From contig JBPCJY010000120.1 in the NCBI GenBank assembly GCA_051004815.1, positions 1 to 36,858 on the forward strand: a stretch of DNA of 36,858 nt. Direction: 5' to 3'. Every line of letters starts with the position of its first letter. The stretch's first letter is position 1. Origin of the DNA: JBBQXY01 sp051004815. GTDB lineage: Bacteria > Chloroflexota > Ktedonobacteria > Ktedonobacterales > Ktedonobacteraceae. Below the pieces are notes generated by a model. That model did no database searches. It was not told the origin of the DNA and saw only the letters and a program-made list of their open reading frames with translations. Positions 6,595 to 14,643 of the stretch are shown piece after piece. The position numbers and the translations under genes were made by a program.

Positions 6595-7734
6595 CTATCT
6601 TTGTTTTGATGGTGGCAGAAGTGAAGGGCCGCTGCCGTTGTTACCCTGTTTTGGGTGGGCGAAGATCATGCGTCCGGCGACGGTTTGCAGAACGCGGGTG
6701 ACAATGACTTCAATGGTTGTGCTCATGTATTGTCGGCCACCTTCAACGACGATCATTGTGCCATCGTCCAGGTACCCTACGCCCTGGCCAAGTTCTTTGC
6801 CTTCCTGCATGATCTTGATATGGATATCTTCGCCGGGCAGAAGGACTGGTTTCACGGCGTTGGCCAACTCATTGATATTGAGGACTTTGACGCCTTGCAG
6901 TTCGGCTACGCGATTGAGGTTAAAGTCGTTGGTGATGATGGGGCAATGGAGTGTGCGAGCCATTTTGACCAGTTTTCCATCAACTTCTGCTACATCTTCT
7001 ACGTCGGCATCGGTGATCTCGATAGGGACGGTGGCATCTTTTTGCAAGCGGTTCAGCATTTCCAGGCCGCGTCTGCCGCGATTGCGCCGCATGGTATCGG
7101 CGGAGTCGGCAATGTGCTGTAGTTCATTGAGGACAAAGCGGGGGACGAGTAATGCGCCGGAGACAAAGCCTGTTTGGCTGATATCGGCAATACGCCCGTC
7201 GATGATCGCGCTGGTATCTAGCAATATTTGCGTGACCGGTACAAACTGTTGTGAAGTTTCAGTTTCGTGCTCTTTGCTCTTGTCTTTTTCGCGCTCATCC
7301 TCGCGGTCGCGTTCGCGGGCGCGACGGGCGGCGATGCCGCTTTGGAAGAGATGAATGATGTCAGTTTTGCGCTGGACAGCGAGGGCGAAGCCCAGTCCGC
7401 CACAGACCACGGTACCAACAAAAGGAAGGATACGGCCCCAGATACCGGGGAGATTTGCTAATGGAATATCGATAAGGAACGAGATGATAAGTCCGACGAT
7501 CAGCCCGATAACGGCAGCGATGAGATCGCTCGCCGCCACTTCACGCATCCAACGATAAGGAACTACACTGATATATGGCGAAATGATAAAGGCGATGATG
7601 GCAGCACCAATGGCAATACCAACAATCCACCAGATGTTTAATGTAGGTAAGGTACGATCAAAAAATCCGACTCCGATAACGATGATCAACGCCAGTAATG
7701 CACCTGTGAAGCGGGAAATAGTGGTGATAGACAT
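6595..7734 (-). CDS. yacL: YacL-type membrane PIN-TRAM domain protein
   Basis: This is a 379-residue protein with an N-terminal membrane part and a cytoplasmic nuclease-like part. Four hydrophobic helices lie within residues 5-130 (for example ALLALIIVIGVGFF and VGIAIGAAIIAFII). A charged linker with RDREDEREKDKSKE follows. A PIN domain then begins at ILLDTSAIIDGRIADI and includes FVLNELQHIAD, a DGKLVKMAR acid and IITNDFNLN, so the acidic catalytic set is present. The last 70 residues form a TRAM RNA-binding domain (GYLDDGTMIVVEGG). It is likely an RNase of uncertain target, as for Bacillus YacL. The ATG at 7734 has GGAGG upstream; the longer start at 7809 has no site. Its own promoter is at 7970-7998. 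Confidence 0.88.
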   Translation of the reverse strand: MSITTISRFTGALLALIIVIGVGFFDRTLPTLNIWWIVGIAIGAAIIAFIISPYISVVPYRWMREVAASDLIAAVIGLIVGLIISFLIDIPLANLPGIWGRILPFVGTVVCGGLGFALAVQRKTDIIHLFQSGIAARRARERDREDEREKDKSKEHETETSQQFVPVTQILLDTSAIIDGRIADISQTGFVSGALLVPRFVLNELQHIADSADTMRRNRGRRGLEMLNRLQKDATVPIEITDADVEDVAEVDGKLVKMARTLHCPIITNDFNLNRVAELQGVKVLNINELANAVKPVLLPGEDIHIKIMQEGKELGQGVGYLDDGTMIVVEGGRQYMSTTIEVIVTRVLQTVAGRMIFAHPKQGNNGSGPSLLPPSKQR

Positions 7735-7969
7735 CCCTGCATCCTCCAGTATGGTATTCATGAGTGGCACCGAGCATGTGGAAGCACCGCTTCCGTGGTT
7801 GAGCACCACTTAAGGATACCTGTAAAGGGCGGCGTGAGATAAGCCATGCTGGCAGAGCAGATGAAAAAAACAAAAATGATAATAGCAAAAGAATGATGTT
7901 GCCAAGCATGCTGTGTTGACCTCTAGAACGCGCCCATTGAACCGCTAAAATTCTCTTTGTTGATTACCG

Positions 7970-7998
7970 AGTATACACCGTTAAGGCGTAAGAATCAA
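7970..7998 (-). promoter_or_regulatory. Promoter of yacL-ispD-ispF
   Basis: The minus strand has -35 TTGATT (7998-7993), a 17-base spacer and -10 TATACT (7975-7970). The start near 7963 gives a leader of about 230 bases before yacL. That leader contains two small perfect hairpins: GGAAGC/GCTTCC at 7780-7794 and GTGGT/ACCAC at 7795-7809. Confidence 0.7.
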
Positions 7999-8016
7999 TA
8001 TGTATCGTCCTACTGT

Positions 8017-9429
8017 TTAGTGTAGCGCAATTTCAAGTGCCACTGCAAGTGAACTAGAAGTGATGACTTTGAAATCGGCGGGTAAGTTTGAGTTTTCGAG
8101 TTCGGAGCGCATTTGTGCGCCTTTGCCCGCGCTAGGAACGATACAGCGTTTAAAGCCAAGTTTCGCGGCCTCACGAACGCGCATGGTCATGCGGCTGACG
8201 GCTCGTAGCTCGCCGGAAAGTCCAACTTCGCCTATAAGCACCATATCCGCGGGGATGTGCTTCTCGCGATAGCTGGAAGCGATGGCGGCGGCGACTCCCA
8301 GGTCGATAGCAGGTTCTTCGAGGGTAAAGCCACCCACGACATTGGCATAGACATCGTGATTGCCTACGGCCAGCCCGACCCGTTTTGTGAGCACGGCCAG
8401 CAGCATCAAGAGACGGTTGTGTTCGATGCCGTTGGTGGTACAGCGTGCATTGCCGAAGTTGCTGGGGGTGACGAGGGCTTGCACTTCCACCAGAATGGGG
8501 CGTGTTCCCTCCATGCTGACCACCACGACGGAGCCGGTGGCACCGGCAGCGCGATCTGCCAGGAAGACTGCCGATGGGTTAGCGACCTCCACCAGTCCTT
8601 CGCCATGCATCTCGAATACGCCAACTTCGTGGGTTGCGCCAAAGCGATTTTTGACACCGCGCAGCAAGCGGTAGGTGTGATAGCGTTCGCCTTCGAGGTA
8701 GAGAACAGCATCGGCGATATGTTCCAGAGCTTTGGGACCAGCCACAGTGCCTTCTTTGGTAACATGGCCGATAATAAAAATGGGTGTGTGGGTGCTTTTG
8801 GCCAGGTGCATCAACTGTAACGTACATTCGCGTACCTGGCTAATGCTGCCGGGAGCAGCTGTTAAATGGCTGGCGAGGAGGGTTTGAATGGAGTCCACGA
8901 CCAGTAGTGCGGGCTTCAAACGTCCCAGGGCCTCGGCGATGACGTCAAGTTCGATAGAGGCCAGGAGGTAGAGCTGCTCTCCGGTGATGTCCAGGCGTTC
9001 TGCTCGCATCTTCACCTGTTCTATTGATTCTTCGCCGGAGACGTAGAGGACAGGGCCGACATCCCTGGCAATCGCGCCAGAGACTTGTAGGAGCAATGTT
9101 GATTTGCCAATGCCAGGTTCACCTCCGATGAGCGTCAAGGAGCCAGCTACCAGCCCGCCACCGAGGACGCGATCCATTTCTGGATAGCCGACAGAGATAC
9201 GCTCCTGTGCGAAAGGCTTGATAGCTGGAAGAACGAGCGGAATGTGGGTTCCCTGTGCGATGGAGGACGTACCCAACAATGATTGTTTCCGTTGTTGGGC
9301 TGGACTCTGTGGTAGGTCTACAGACTCCTCCATGGTATTCCACGCGCCACAATCGGGGCATTTTCCTACCCACTTGCTTTGTTCACCGCCGCATTGTTGG
9401 CAGATATATTTTGTGCGTAATTTTGGCAT
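8017..9429 (-). CDS. radA: DNA repair protein RadA (Sms)
   Basis: RadA (470 residues) is a RecA-like, DnaB-type helicase factor that processes recombination intermediates. A four-cysteine zinc finger is at 10-27 (CQQC and CPDC). Walker A GGEPGIGKS is at 102-110, and LLVVDSIQTL is the Walker B strand. The RadA-specific KNRFG is at 260-264. The C-terminal Lon-protease-like domain includes IGEVGLSGELRAVSR. All expected parts are present and the length is standard. The ATG at 9429 is chosen because the zinc finger starts nine residues later. The longer reading from 9507 runs through a palindromic repeat (9460-9522) and is unlikely to be translated. The ribosome site is weak. It follows clpC in the same direction. 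Confidence 0.93.
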   Translation of the reverse strand: MPKLRTKYICQQCGGEQSKWVGKCPDCGAWNTMEESVDLPQSPAQQRKQSLLGTSSIAQGTHIPLVLPAIKPFAQERISVGYPEMDRVLGGGLVAGSLTLIGGEPGIGKSTLLLQVSGAIARDVGPVLYVSGEESIEQVKMRAERLDITGEQLYLLASIELDVIAEALGRLKPALLVVDSIQTLLASHLTAAPGSISQVRECTLQLMHLAKSTHTPIFIIGHVTKEGTVAGPKALEHIADAVLYLEGERYHTYRLLRGVKNRFGATHEVGVFEMHGEGLVEVANPSAVFLADRAAGATGSVVVVSMEGTRPILVEVQALVTPSNFGNARCTTNGIEHNRLLMLLAVLTKRVGLAVGNHDVYANVVGGFTLEEPAIDLGVAAAIASSYREKHIPADMVLIGEVGLSGELRAVSRMTMRVREAAKLGFKRCIVPSAGKGAQMRSELENSNLPADFKVITSSSLAVALEIALH

Positions 9430-9459
9430 AAAAAAGCTGCATCCATCGGGAATACTGGA

Positions 9460-9522
9460 AGGGGCCGATTTATTGTGTCCACGGGCTGATAAATCAGCGG
9501 TGGGCACGATAAATCGGCCCCT
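9460..9522. repeat. Palindromic intergenic repeat between clpC and radA
   Basis: AGGGGCCGATTTAT... (9460-9482) is the inverse of ...ATAAATCGGCCCCT (9500-9522), 21 of 23 positions matching. Inside it is another palindrome, GCTGATAAATCAGC (9485-9498). The element is self-contained and has no coding sense, so it looks like a dispersed palindromic unit or a small MITE remnant. It would fold strongly in the clpC-radA transcript. Confidence 0.75.
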
Positions 9523-9532
9523 ACGTTTGCAT

Positions 9533-9555
9533 CCAGGCCCTTTGGGAGGGCCTGG
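9533..9555 (-). terminator. Perfect 9-bp stem-loop after clpC
   Basis: CCAGGCCCT (9533-9541) and AGGGCCTGG (9547-9555) form a perfect stem with a five-base loop, 13 bases past the clpC stop on the minus strand. There is no U-tract, so it may attenuate or protect the 3' end rather than stop transcription. Confidence 0.5.
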
Positions 9556-9567
9556 TCATTTAGTGAT

Positions 9568-12099
9568 TTACAATGTTTCCGTACTCACGCTGCCTTCACC
9601 GCCAGCTGAAAGGGCGGCTTCGGGCGTCGCGGGGGCAGGCAACTGCTCAATGCGATTGCGTACCGTGAGTACCAGATCATCGTCGATAATGCTACCTTCC
9701 ACCAGGTCGCCCGGATGGAATTTGCCTTGCAACAGACCTTCCGCCAGAGGATCTTCGACCATCCTCTGAATGGTGCGGCGCAATGGGCGAGCACCATACT
9801 GAGCGTCGAAGCCTTTCTCAATCAGGAAATCTTTGGCATTTTGCGGCATAATCAGCTCGATTTGCTGCTCGGTCAACTGGTTGCGGACGCGATTGAGGAG
9901 CAGGTCTACAATAGAGTACATCTCTTCGATGCGCAAGGAATGGAAGACGATGACTTCGTCGATACGGTTCAGGAACTCAGGTTTGAAGGTGTTCTTGAGT
10001 TCACCCAAAACCTTGCCCTTCATACTTTCGTACTCGCTCTGATTGGCTTTGGCTTTATCCTTGGACTGTTTGAAGCCAATGGAGGCTTCTTTGTTCAGGA
10101 GGGCCGCGCCAACGTTGGAGGTCATAATCACAATGGTATTACGGAAGTCTACGGTGCGTCCCTTGGCGTCAGTTAACTTGCCATCTTCCAGGATTTGGAG
10201 CAGCATGTTGAAGACGTCGGGGTGAGCCTTTTCGATTTCGTCGAGGAGGATCACACTATAGGACTTGCGGCGTACCGCCTCTGTGAGCTGACCGCCCTCT
10301 TCGTAACCGACATATCCGGGAGGGGCACCGACGAGGCGGGCAGCCGCGTGGCGTTCCATGAACTCTGACATGTCAATTTTGATGAGTGCGTCTTCACTTC
10401 CAAACATGAATTCGGCCAGTGTGCGTGCCAGTTCGGTCTTACCAACGCCAGTTGGTCCCATAAAGATGAACGAGCCAATGGGGCGTTTGGGGTCTTTCAG
10501 ACCGGCACGAGCACGGCGTACTGCGCGTGCAACTTTTTCGATAGCCTCATTTTGGCCGATGACGCGACCATGCAGTGCTTCTTCCATTTGGAGCAGTCGT
10601 TGTGACTCCTCCTGGGCGATGCGCATGACCGGGATACCTGTCCACATCGAGACGATCTGGGCAATTTCCTCTTCGCCAACGCTGGGCTTGTCGGTACCGC
10701 GCTCACGGTGCCAGCCAGACTCCAATTTAGAAATGCGGTCGCGCAATTTCACTTCGCGGTCACGCAGTTCCGCGGCCAACTCGTACTCTTGCTGCTGGAT
10801 AGCAGCTTCCTTCTCCCGAAGTACTGATTCGAGACCCTTCATTGCCTCTTTGAGGTTGAGGGGGGCAAGCGAGTTCTGCATACGAACGCGGCTCGCGGCT
10901 TCATCGATCAGATCAATCGCTTTGTCTGGCATAAAGCGATCGGTAATGTAGCGGCTAGCCATATCAGTGGCGGCTTTGAGGGCCTCGTCTGTAATGGTCA
11001 AGCGATGGTGCTGTTCATAGCGTTCGCGAATACCTTTGAGGATCTCGATGGTCTCCTCAACGGTTGGTTCGCGGACAATGACCTCCTGGAAGCGGCGTTG
11101 TAAGGCGGCATCGCGCTCGATATACTTGCGATATTCGTCGAGTGTCGTTGCGCCAATACATTGCAGTTCACCGCGAGAGAGGGCAGGCTTCAGGATGTTC
11201 GCAGCGTCAACTGCGCCCTCTGCTGCACCGGCACCAACGAGGGTATGAACTTCGTCGATAAAGATGATACAGTCACGGCTACTGCGAATCTCTTCGATGA
11301 TCTTTTTCAAACGCTCTTCAAATTCGCCGCGATACTTGGTGCCAGCAACCAGCGAGCCAACGTCGAGGGTAAGCAAGCGTTTGCCCACCAGGGTCTCAGG
11401 GACTTCACCTGAAACGAGGCGTTGTGCCAATCCTTCGACGATAGCCGTTTTACCAACGCCAGGCTCGCCAATGAGCGCGGGGTTGTTTTTGTTACGGCGT
11501 GAGAGGATTTGGATGACGCGCTCAATCTCTTGATGGCGACCGATGACGGGATCGAGTGTCCCGGCGCGGGCAGCGGCGGTGAGGTCGATGCCCATCTGGT
11601 CGATGGTGGGAGTTTTCGAGTGTTTCGCGTCGCGCTCGTGTGGGGCGCCGGATTGACTGAGCACCTGGATAGTTTGTGTGCGAACTTTCTCCAGGTTGAC
11701 GCCCAGGCTTTCAAGCACGCCGGCGGCGATACCTTCGCCTTCGCGTACCAAACCTAATAAGAGGTGTTCTGTACCAATATAGTGATGATTCAAGCGACGA
11801 GCTTCATCAACGGCCAGCTCAATCACTTTTTTGGCACGCGGGGTGAGGCCGATCTCACCGAGGACTATGCGGTCCCCACGGCCAATTATAAATTCAACGG
11901 CACTGCGAACTTTATTCAGCTCGACGCCGAGGTTACTTAAAACTTTAGCGGCAACGCCTTCCCCTTCTCGGACGAGTCCAAGCAGAAGATGTTCCGTGCC
12001 AATATAATTGTGTTGGAAGCGTTGAGCTTCCTCCTGGGCGAGACTCAAAACTTTTCGAGCACGCTCGGTAAACTTGTCAAACCTATCTCTATCATTCAC
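9568..12099 (-). CDS. clpC: ATP-dependent Clp protease ATP-binding subunit ClpC
   Basis: ClpC (843 residues) is a class I Hsp100 unfoldase that feeds substrates to ClpP. Two Clp-N repeats lie in about 1-145 (each with YIGTEHLLLGLVREGEG). The first AAA module has Walker A GEPGVGKT at 211-218 and Walker B CIIFIDEVH. A UVR-type middle segment is at about 424-460 (EYELAAELRDREVKLRDR), which distinguishes ClpC from ClpA and ClpB. The second AAA module has GPTGVGKT at 548-555 and the C-terminal D2 domain. The start is GTG at 12099 with GGGGAG about 11 bases upstream; no ATG fits. Bacillus partners ctsR, mcsA and mcsB are absent here. Several promoters precede it at 12175-12511. Confidence 0.95.
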   Translation of the reverse strand: MNDRDRFDKFTERARKVLSLAQEEAQRFQHNYIGTEHLLLGLVREGEGVAAKVLSNLGVELNKVRSAVEFIIGRGDRIVLGEIGLTPRAKKVIELAVDEARRLNHHYIGTEHLLLGLVREGEGIAAGVLESLGVNLEKVRTQTIQVLSQSGAPHERDAKHSKTPTIDQMGIDLTAAARAGTLDPVIGRHQEIERVIQILSRRNKNNPALIGEPGVGKTAIVEGLAQRLVSGEVPETLVGKRLLTLDVGSLVAGTKYRGEFEERLKKIIEEIRSSRDCIIFIDEVHTLVGAGAAEGAVDAANILKPALSRGELQCIGATTLDEYRKYIERDAALQRRFQEVIVREPTVEETIEILKGIRERYEQHHRLTITDEALKAATDMASRYITDRFMPDKAIDLIDEAASRVRMQNSLAPLNLKEAMKGLESVLREKEAAIQQQEYELAAELRDREVKLRDRISKLESGWHRERGTDKPSVGEEEIAQIVSMWTGIPVMRIAQEESQRLLQMEEALHGRVIGQNEAIEKVARAVRRARAGLKDPKRPIGSFIFMGPTGVGKTELARTLAEFMFGSEDALIKIDMSEFMERHAAARLVGAPPGYVGYEEGGQLTEAVRRKSYSVILLDEIEKAHPDVFNMLLQILEDGKLTDAKGRTVDFRNTIVIMTSNVGAALLNKEASIGFKQSKDKAKANQSEYESMKGKVLGELKNTFKPEFLNRIDEVIVFHSLRIEEMYSIVDLLLNRVRNQLTEQQIELIMPQNAKDFLIEKGFDAQYGARPLRRTIQRMVEDPLAEGLLQGKFHPGDLVEGSIIDDDLVLTVRNRIEQLPAPATPEAALSAGGEGSVSTETL

Positions 12100-12174
12100 C
12101 TGTTTGTCACTCCCCTTTCAAAGGCAGAGGGTGGAACCGAGCCCTCTGTGTCGCTCAGGTAAACCACGCACTTC

Positions 12175-12203
12175 ATCATACAACACACGTTATGTAGCGT
12201 CAA
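12175..12203 (-). promoter_or_regulatory. clpC promoter P1 (proximal)
   Basis: The minus strand has -35 TTGACG (12203-12198), a 17-base spacer and -10 TATGAT (12180-12175). The spacer end plus -10 read GTGTGTTGTATGATGA, identical to the distal promoter at 12483-12511. The start near 12168 gives a leader of about 70 bases. Confidence 0.7.
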
Positions 12204-12435
12204 GGAATACAACTCAAGCCTCCCGTCTGTCGATATGCGTTCATAATTCCTTACCGAGAAACAATCGACCCCCTCACTGCTTTATACTAGTGCATACGCA
12301 GCGAGGAGGTCAGACGATCATTTTTTCAAGTGCAAATGACATGGTAAGCGATGAACGTTTCTTCTTCAGCTGCCTCCGTTTATCTTTGTTCGCTTTTCGG
12401 TACTGCTCCTATCCTTATTACAGGAATAGGAGATG

Positions 12436-12464
12436 ATATAACCCTGCTGTTTGGTTTTTGTTAA
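12436..12464 (-). promoter_or_regulatory. Possible clpC promoter between P1 and P2
   Basis: The minus strand has TTAACA (12464-12459), a 17-base spacer and TTATAT (12441-12436). It is a fair sigma-70 match but is less convincing than the two promoters that share a 16-mer. The rest of 12100-12621 holds no gene: it contains the promoters and the repeat at 12545-12606. Confidence 0.45.
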
Positions 12465-12482
12465 CTTGATACTTATATGCTC

Positions 12483-12511
12483 ATCATACAACACACATCG
12501 CAGAGAGTCAA
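12483..12511 (-). promoter_or_regulatory. clpC promoter P2 (distal)
   Basis: The minus strand has -35 TTGACT (12511-12506), a 17-base spacer and -10 TATGAT (12488-12483). It shares TCCTTGAC-N10-GTGTGTTGTATGATGA with P1. This is more than two promoters should share by chance and suggests a common regulator or a duplicated control unit. Confidence 0.65.
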
Positions 12512-12544
12512 GGAGAAAATCTGCCGAGGTGTGTATTTTGTGTG

Positions 12545-12606
12545 ATTTCAAAGTGAGGGGTTCTCAGCATCCACTTACGGATGCTGAGAACCCCTCACTT
12601 TGAAAT
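12545..12606. repeat. Perfect 28-bp inverted repeat after the S1-like gene
   Basis: Bases 12545-12572 are the exact reverse complement of 12579-12606, with the six-base loop ACTTAC. The arm includes AAGTGAGGGGTTCTCAGC. It lies 16 bases past the stop of the minus-strand S1 gene and so can serve as its 3' stem-loop. It is much longer than a usual terminator and lacks a U-tract on either side. A dispersed palindromic element or a strong mRNA-stabilising hairpin are alternatives. Confidence 0.8.
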
Positions 12607-12621
12607 GAGGATAAAAATGCT

Positions 12622-14208
12622 TTAGCTTTCAGGAGTTTCTGGTTCTTCCTTTGAGCGTTGGCGGGCGGCGGCACGGAAAGCTTCAGCCATAGCTGTTGTC
12701 TCTCCGACATCGCCACCTGGCAGGCCATTCAGAAGAGGATTTTCCGCTTCTTTGCGTTGTCGCTCGGTTCTCCCTTCACCGCGTCGTGGTGTTTGCGTGC
12801 CACCTACGGCCTCTAGCGATGGGGGAGTAGCTTCTGGCTGTGCTTGCAAATCTTCTAATGAAGGAGTGGATGGCACAGTAGCGGCTGCTCCTGATGTATC
12901 TACGCCAGGTCCCGGAGTAAATTCGGCTGGCACCGTTTCGGCATCAAGCTCATCAGCCTGACGGAGGCTAAGGCCCAGGCGGCGGCGTTCCGCGTCAATA
13001 CGCAAGATACGCAACTGCAAAGGAACGCCCTCGTGCAGTGTTTGCTTAGGATCAATCCCTGGAGTTAGCTCAGAGAGGTGGATGAGACCCTCGATGCCAT
13101 CCTCTATGCGTGCAAAGGCACCGAAGGGGGCAATCTTGGTAATGACACCCGTAACCACCTGACCGGGCGTGTAGCGCTGCTCAACCGTTGTCCACGGGTC
13201 AACTTCGGCCCGTTTGATGGAGAGTGCGATTTTCTTCTTCTCTTTGTCAACGCTCAGTACCTGTACCTCGACCTCCTGGCCGACATGGAGTACTTCACTG
13301 GGATGGTTGACACGACTCCAGGCCAGTTGGCTGATATGCACCAAGCCGTCCGCTCCACCAAGATCGACAAAGGCACCGAAGTTGGCGAGGTTGCTGACGA
13401 TACCCTTGCGGACTTCGCCCGGCTTGAGCTCGTCGAGGAGTTCCTCGCGGCGTCGTTGACGCCATTCTTGGACAGCCAATCTCTCCGAGAGGATCAGGCG
13501 ATTACGCGCCCGGTTGATCTCGATGATTTTGAGCTGAAGTTCTTTGTCTTTCATGCTCTGGAGCTTCGCTGCCGTCTCCTGGTTCTCGCCGCCGGAAGCC
13601 ACTTCTTCGCGCTTGAGGTTGAGAATCTGGGAGATAGGTACAAAGCCGCGAATACCGGCTACATCGACAATCAAGCCACCTTTGTTATAATCGATGACTC
13701 GAGCCTTGAGCAGTTCGCCGTTTTTGTACTGATCTTCAGCAATGCGCCATTGCCGTTCCGCATTTGCTCGCTTGAGAGAAAGGAGCGCGTGTCCATCTTG
13801 AGTTTCCGGCTGAATGACGTAGACTAAAACTTTATCATTCAGGTGTAGCTCACTAAAGGAGCCATAGCCGGTAGCTGGAAGCTCTTTGGTTGAGAGGACG
13901 CCTTCAGATTTGAGGCCAATATCGACCAGGATTTCATCCTGATCAATACGCACCAGTACGCCCTCGACCACATCGCCGCGCTTGATGTTGATGGGACTGG
14001 CTGATTTCTCGAGTAAATCAGCCATTTCATTGTAGCCTTCCATCTCTTCTGGGTTGTTGTTATTTTGACCTTCTTGGTCGTTTTCTTCAAACATCGTCTG
14101 TACCCGCCCGCTTTTGTGATTTGCCGCTGGCATAGTCGAAAGGTCGCCGTGCTGGTTTGCTTGCATGGGTAAAATACCCCCTTCGATCCACGGTTTTTGC
14201 CAATCCAT
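12622..14208 (-). CDS. S1 RNA-binding domain protein (30S ribosomal protein S1-like)
   Basis: This is a 528-residue protein with four S1 OB-fold domains at about 76-147, 162-243, 263-333 and 348-417. Domain 3 reads VSNLANFGAFVDLGGADGLVHIS and domain 4 reads KIAPFGAFARIEDGIEGLIHLS, the conserved RNA-binding face. Proteins of this type bind mRNA on the ribosome and help initiation. Residues 418-528 are a low-complexity Pro/Thr/Glu-rich tail. The N-terminal 60 residues are acidic and Asn-rich. The start is unsure: ATG at 14208 is the longest, but Met15 and Met39 (ATG at 14094) are also possible, and none has a strong ribosome site. It is not an E. coli-length rpsA (six domains). Confidence 0.88.
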   Translation of the reverse strand: MDWQKPWIEGGILPMQANQHGDLSTMPAANHKSGRVQTMFEENDQEGQNNNNPEEMEGYNEMADLLEKSASPINIKRGDVVEGVLVRIDQDEILVDIGLKSEGVLSTKELPATGYGSFSELHLNDKVLVYVIQPETQDGHALLSLKRANAERQWRIAEDQYKNGELLKARVIDYNKGGLIVDVAGIRGFVPISQILNLKREEVASGGENQETAAKLQSMKDKELQLKIIEINRARNRLILSERLAVQEWRQRRREELLDELKPGEVRKGIVSNLANFGAFVDLGGADGLVHISQLAWSRVNHPSEVLHVGQEVEVQVLSVDKEKKKIALSIKRAEVDPWTTVEQRYTPGQVVTGVITKIAPFGAFARIEDGIEGLIHLSELTPGIDPKQTLHEGVPLQLRILRIDAERRRLGLSLRQADELDAETVPAEFTPGPGVDTSGAAATVPSTPSLEDLQAQPEATPPSLEAVGGTQTPRRGEGRTERQRKEAENPLLNGLPGGDVGETTAMAEAFRAAARQRSKEEPETPES

Positions 14209-14519
14209 TATGCGCTCACTTGTCCATGAGGACGTGTGTCGTAGTGTCGCGACGTTAGTGATCGCAATCTTATCGGAAGATAACGAATGGACTTCGCGCC
14301 GAGACCATGGGGAGTGCGACTTTGGACATTGGCTTATCGGAAGAGGTTGCTTAGGCGGTGATCGTCTCGGTCTGATTAAATCTCAATAAAGAGTGTTTTT
14401 CTGAGTGACTACTTTATGCCCTACAGAACGGTCATACGAAACGATGCTCGCAGACAGGAAAACTCGGTACGAACACAATGAGAGCCTGAAAATTAGCATA
14501 CCCCTACTCGATTGCTCCA

Positions 14520-14548
14520 ATTATACCAAAAGCCGTCCCTGAATGCAA
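14520..14548 (-). promoter_or_regulatory. Promoter of the S1-like gene
   Basis: The minus strand has -35 TTGCAT (14548-14543), a 17-base spacer and -10 TATAAT (14525-14520), giving a leader of about 300 bases. The gene-free stretch 14209-14643 otherwise shows only a repeated CTTATCGGAAGA (near 14270 and 14333) of unknown meaning, and the Nudix promoter. Confidence 0.65.
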
Positions 14549-14628
14549 GGCAATACGGTGCCTTTTTGCGAATCTCCCGATGTTTTTAATATGTCACATT
14601 GTATCACACTGATGCAAGTGTTTGTTTG

Positions 14629-14637
14629 TGGTAAACT
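14629..14637 (+). promoter_or_regulatory. Extended -10 promoter of the Nudix gene
   Basis: TGG-TAAACT is an extended -10 (TGn plus TAAACT). The -35 region is poor. Transcription would begin about seven bases later, at or next to the ATG at 14644, implying a leaderless mRNA. Confidence 0.45.
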
Positions 14638-14643
14638 ATTTTT

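Noticed and set aside
6590..7354. 254-codon plus-strand frame
   Set aside because: It is antisense to yacL, whose PIN-TRAM protein is clear. Ser/Arg-rich translation is typical of a shadow frame.
9430..9507. N-terminal extension of RadA
   Set aside because: The added residues derive from a palindromic repeat, and the zinc finger begins normally from the ATG at 9429.
10358..10951. 197-codon plus-strand frame
   Set aside because: Antisense to clpC; low-complexity Ser/Arg composition.
12366..12551. 61-codon minus-strand frame in the clpC leader
   Set aside because: It overlaps two promoters and has no ribosome site or recognisable sequence.
12100..12621. HrcA/CIRCE or CtsR operator before clpC
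   Set aside because: Neither TTAGCACTC-N9-GAGTGCTAA nor paired GGTCAAA heptads is present.
13078..13827. 249-codon plus-strand frame
   Set aside because: Antisense to the S1-domain gene; no domain and no ribosome site.
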